This document shows positions 63,242-64,000 of a stretch of 64,000 nucleotides of DNA, piece after piece; the stretch's first letter is position 1, and each line of letters starts with the position of its first letter. This stretch comes from Variovorax paradoxus (GTDB lineage: Bacteria > Pseudomonadota > Gammaproteobacteria > Burkholderiales > Burkholderiaceae_C): the NCBI RefSeq assembly GCF_030815855.1, contig NZ_JAUSXG010000001.1, forward strand, positions 4,030,001 to 4,094,000. The letters are read 5' to 3'. The notes under the pieces are model-generated. The model had not been told where the DNA came from and ran no database searches. It worked only from the letters and a program-made list of their open reading frames with translations. A program made the translations under genes and the position numbers.

Positions 63242-64000
63242 TCAGGCGGAGACCGAACGGCCTTCGCGGTTGAACAAATGGAGCACCGACGGGTCGAGTT
63301 CGACCGCCACGTCATCGCCCGCATGCAGCGGCGTGCGTTCGTTCTGGCGCGCGATCAGCGGCACGCCGCCCACGTCGACGTGGATCAGCGTGTCGGCGCC
63401 CAGCGCCTCGATCAACTCGACACGGCCTTGAACGCCCGCAGCCGCACCCTGCTTCGGATGCACGCGCAGGCCTTCGGGCCGCACGCCCAGGAAGCCGTCG
63501 CTCGGCAGGCGCCCGCCGGTCGCGGCGGAAAAGCTCGGTATGGCACTCGCCGCCACCATGTTCATCGACGGCATGCCGATGAACTGCGCGACGAACTGGT
63601 TGGCCGGATGGTCGTACAGCTCGAGCGGCGTGCCGACCTGTTCGATGAGACCGTCCCTGAGCACCACCACGCGGTCGGCCAGTGTCATGGCCTCGACCTG
63701 GTCGTGCGTGACGTAGATCGTGGTCGCGCCGAGCGAGCGGTGCAGCTTGTGGATTTCGACGCGCGTGTTGCCGCGCAGCGCCGCATCGAGATTCGACAAG
63801 GGCTCGTCGAACAGGAACACCTTCGGCGCGCGCACGATGGCCCGGCCGATGGCCACGCGCTGGCGCTGTCCGCCCGACAGGTCCTTGGGCGTGCGGTCGA
63901 GATACTGCGTGAGGTTGAGCGTCTTCGCCGCATAGTCGACCTTGGTCTTGATCTCGCTCTTGGACACGCCCGCCAGCTTGAGCGCGAAGGACATGTTGTC
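63242..64000 (-). CDS. ABC transporter ATP-binding protein, MalK/UgpC/SmoK type (cut by window end)
   Basis: About 252 C-terminal residues of a sugar/polyol importer ATPase are inside. LSGGQRQRVAIGRAIVRAP (signature), FLFDEPLSNLDAALR (Walker B), TTIYVTHDQVEAM (switch His) and TOBE-like LGVRPEGLRVH...VELIEALGADTLIHVDVGG are visible. The Walker A part is beyond 64000. It would energise uptake for the polyol operon. Confidence 0.93.
   Translation of the reverse strand, partial: DNMSFALKLAGVSKSEIKTKVDYAAKTLNLTQYLDRTPKDLSGGQRQRVAIGRAIVRAPKVFLFDEPLSNLDAALRGNTRVEIHKLHRSLGATTIYVTHDQVEAMTLADRVVVLRDGLIEQVGTPLELYDHPANQFVAQFIGMPSMNMVAASAIPSFSAATGGRLPSDGFLGVRPEGLRVHPKQGAAAGVQGRVELIEALGADTLIHVDVGGVPLIARQNERTPLHAGDDVAVELDPSVLHLFNREGRSVSA

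Overview
The window looks like a chromosome segment of a high-GC betaproteobacterium of the Comamonadaceae, probably Variovorax or a close relative. The grounds are the pilMNOPQ-aroK-aroB-dgt gene order, the cyaY/lptM-lysA junction, the ccsB-resB pair next to cytochrome c4, a groESL operon with CIRCE plus a sigma-32-like promoter, and a mannitol/arabinitol operon. This is inference from protein families and gene order; no database search was run.

Layout. 1-10738 (minus strand): the edge of a REP-associated transposase, then a gene train that reads from pilM down to a methyltransferase: pilMNOPQ (type IV pilus alignment complex and secretin), aroK, aroB, dgt, an MFS exporter, a DUF1415 protein and the methyltransferase. 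Many junctions are 4-base ATGA overlaps. 10977-15293: penicillin-binding protein 1A (mrcA), frataxin (cyaY, reverse), small lipoprotein lptM and lysA. 15316-21399 (minus): msrPQ periplasmic methionine sulfoxide repair, ccsB-resB cytochrome c maturation and cytochrome c4. 21470-26425: engB, an alpha/beta hydrolase, two LpxL-type acyltransferases (reverse) and metK behind a hairpin leader. 26472-29983: an iron-uptake unit (TonB receptor, PepSY protein, 59-aa membrane protein) behind a Fur-type box. 30167-36309: a phospholipase D lipoprotein, a Rnk/GreA-like protein, a tandem UspA protein, an isoprenylcysteine methyltransferase-like protein, a thioredoxin-reductase-like flavoprotein and a TetR regulator with repeated operators. 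36783-38159: an IS2-like element. 38179-40522: a VOC protein, a Crp/Fnr regulator and a stand-alone TRAP binding protein.

The most notable region is 40651-54228. It reads as one 13.6-kb transposon: both ends start TGTCG-N9-TAACTC-N-GAA, several related repeats lie inside the ends, and a perfect 5-bp duplication GCGGA flanks it. It carries a thioredoxin-fold gene cut by an IS3-family element, a PIN-like nuclease gene, a 1794-aa and a 1309-aa protein that each combine an N-terminal PD-(D/E)xK-like nuclease, a STAND-type P-loop NTPase and a very long C-terminal sensor-like region, and a scrap of tyrosine integrase. No transposase of its own is visible. This is best read as a defence-cargo transposon carrying a candidate anti-phage module (PIN plus two nuclease-STAND proteins). 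It sits about 35 bp upstream of the groESL heat-shock promoter.

54262-56488: groES-groEL with promoter, CIRCE operator and terminator. 56503-64000 (minus): a polyol catabolic operon of the mtl/smo/dal type: ABC transporter ATPase (cut by the window end), D-arabinitol/mannitol dehydrogenase, sorbitol-type SDR, transaldolase-like enzyme, PfkB sugar kinase, AraC regulator and xylulokinase. The PfkB kinase and the AraC regulator lie in one open frame with no stop between them. Antisense and shadow frames are common in this high-GC DNA and are not annotated. I saw no rRNA, tRNA or CRISPR array.
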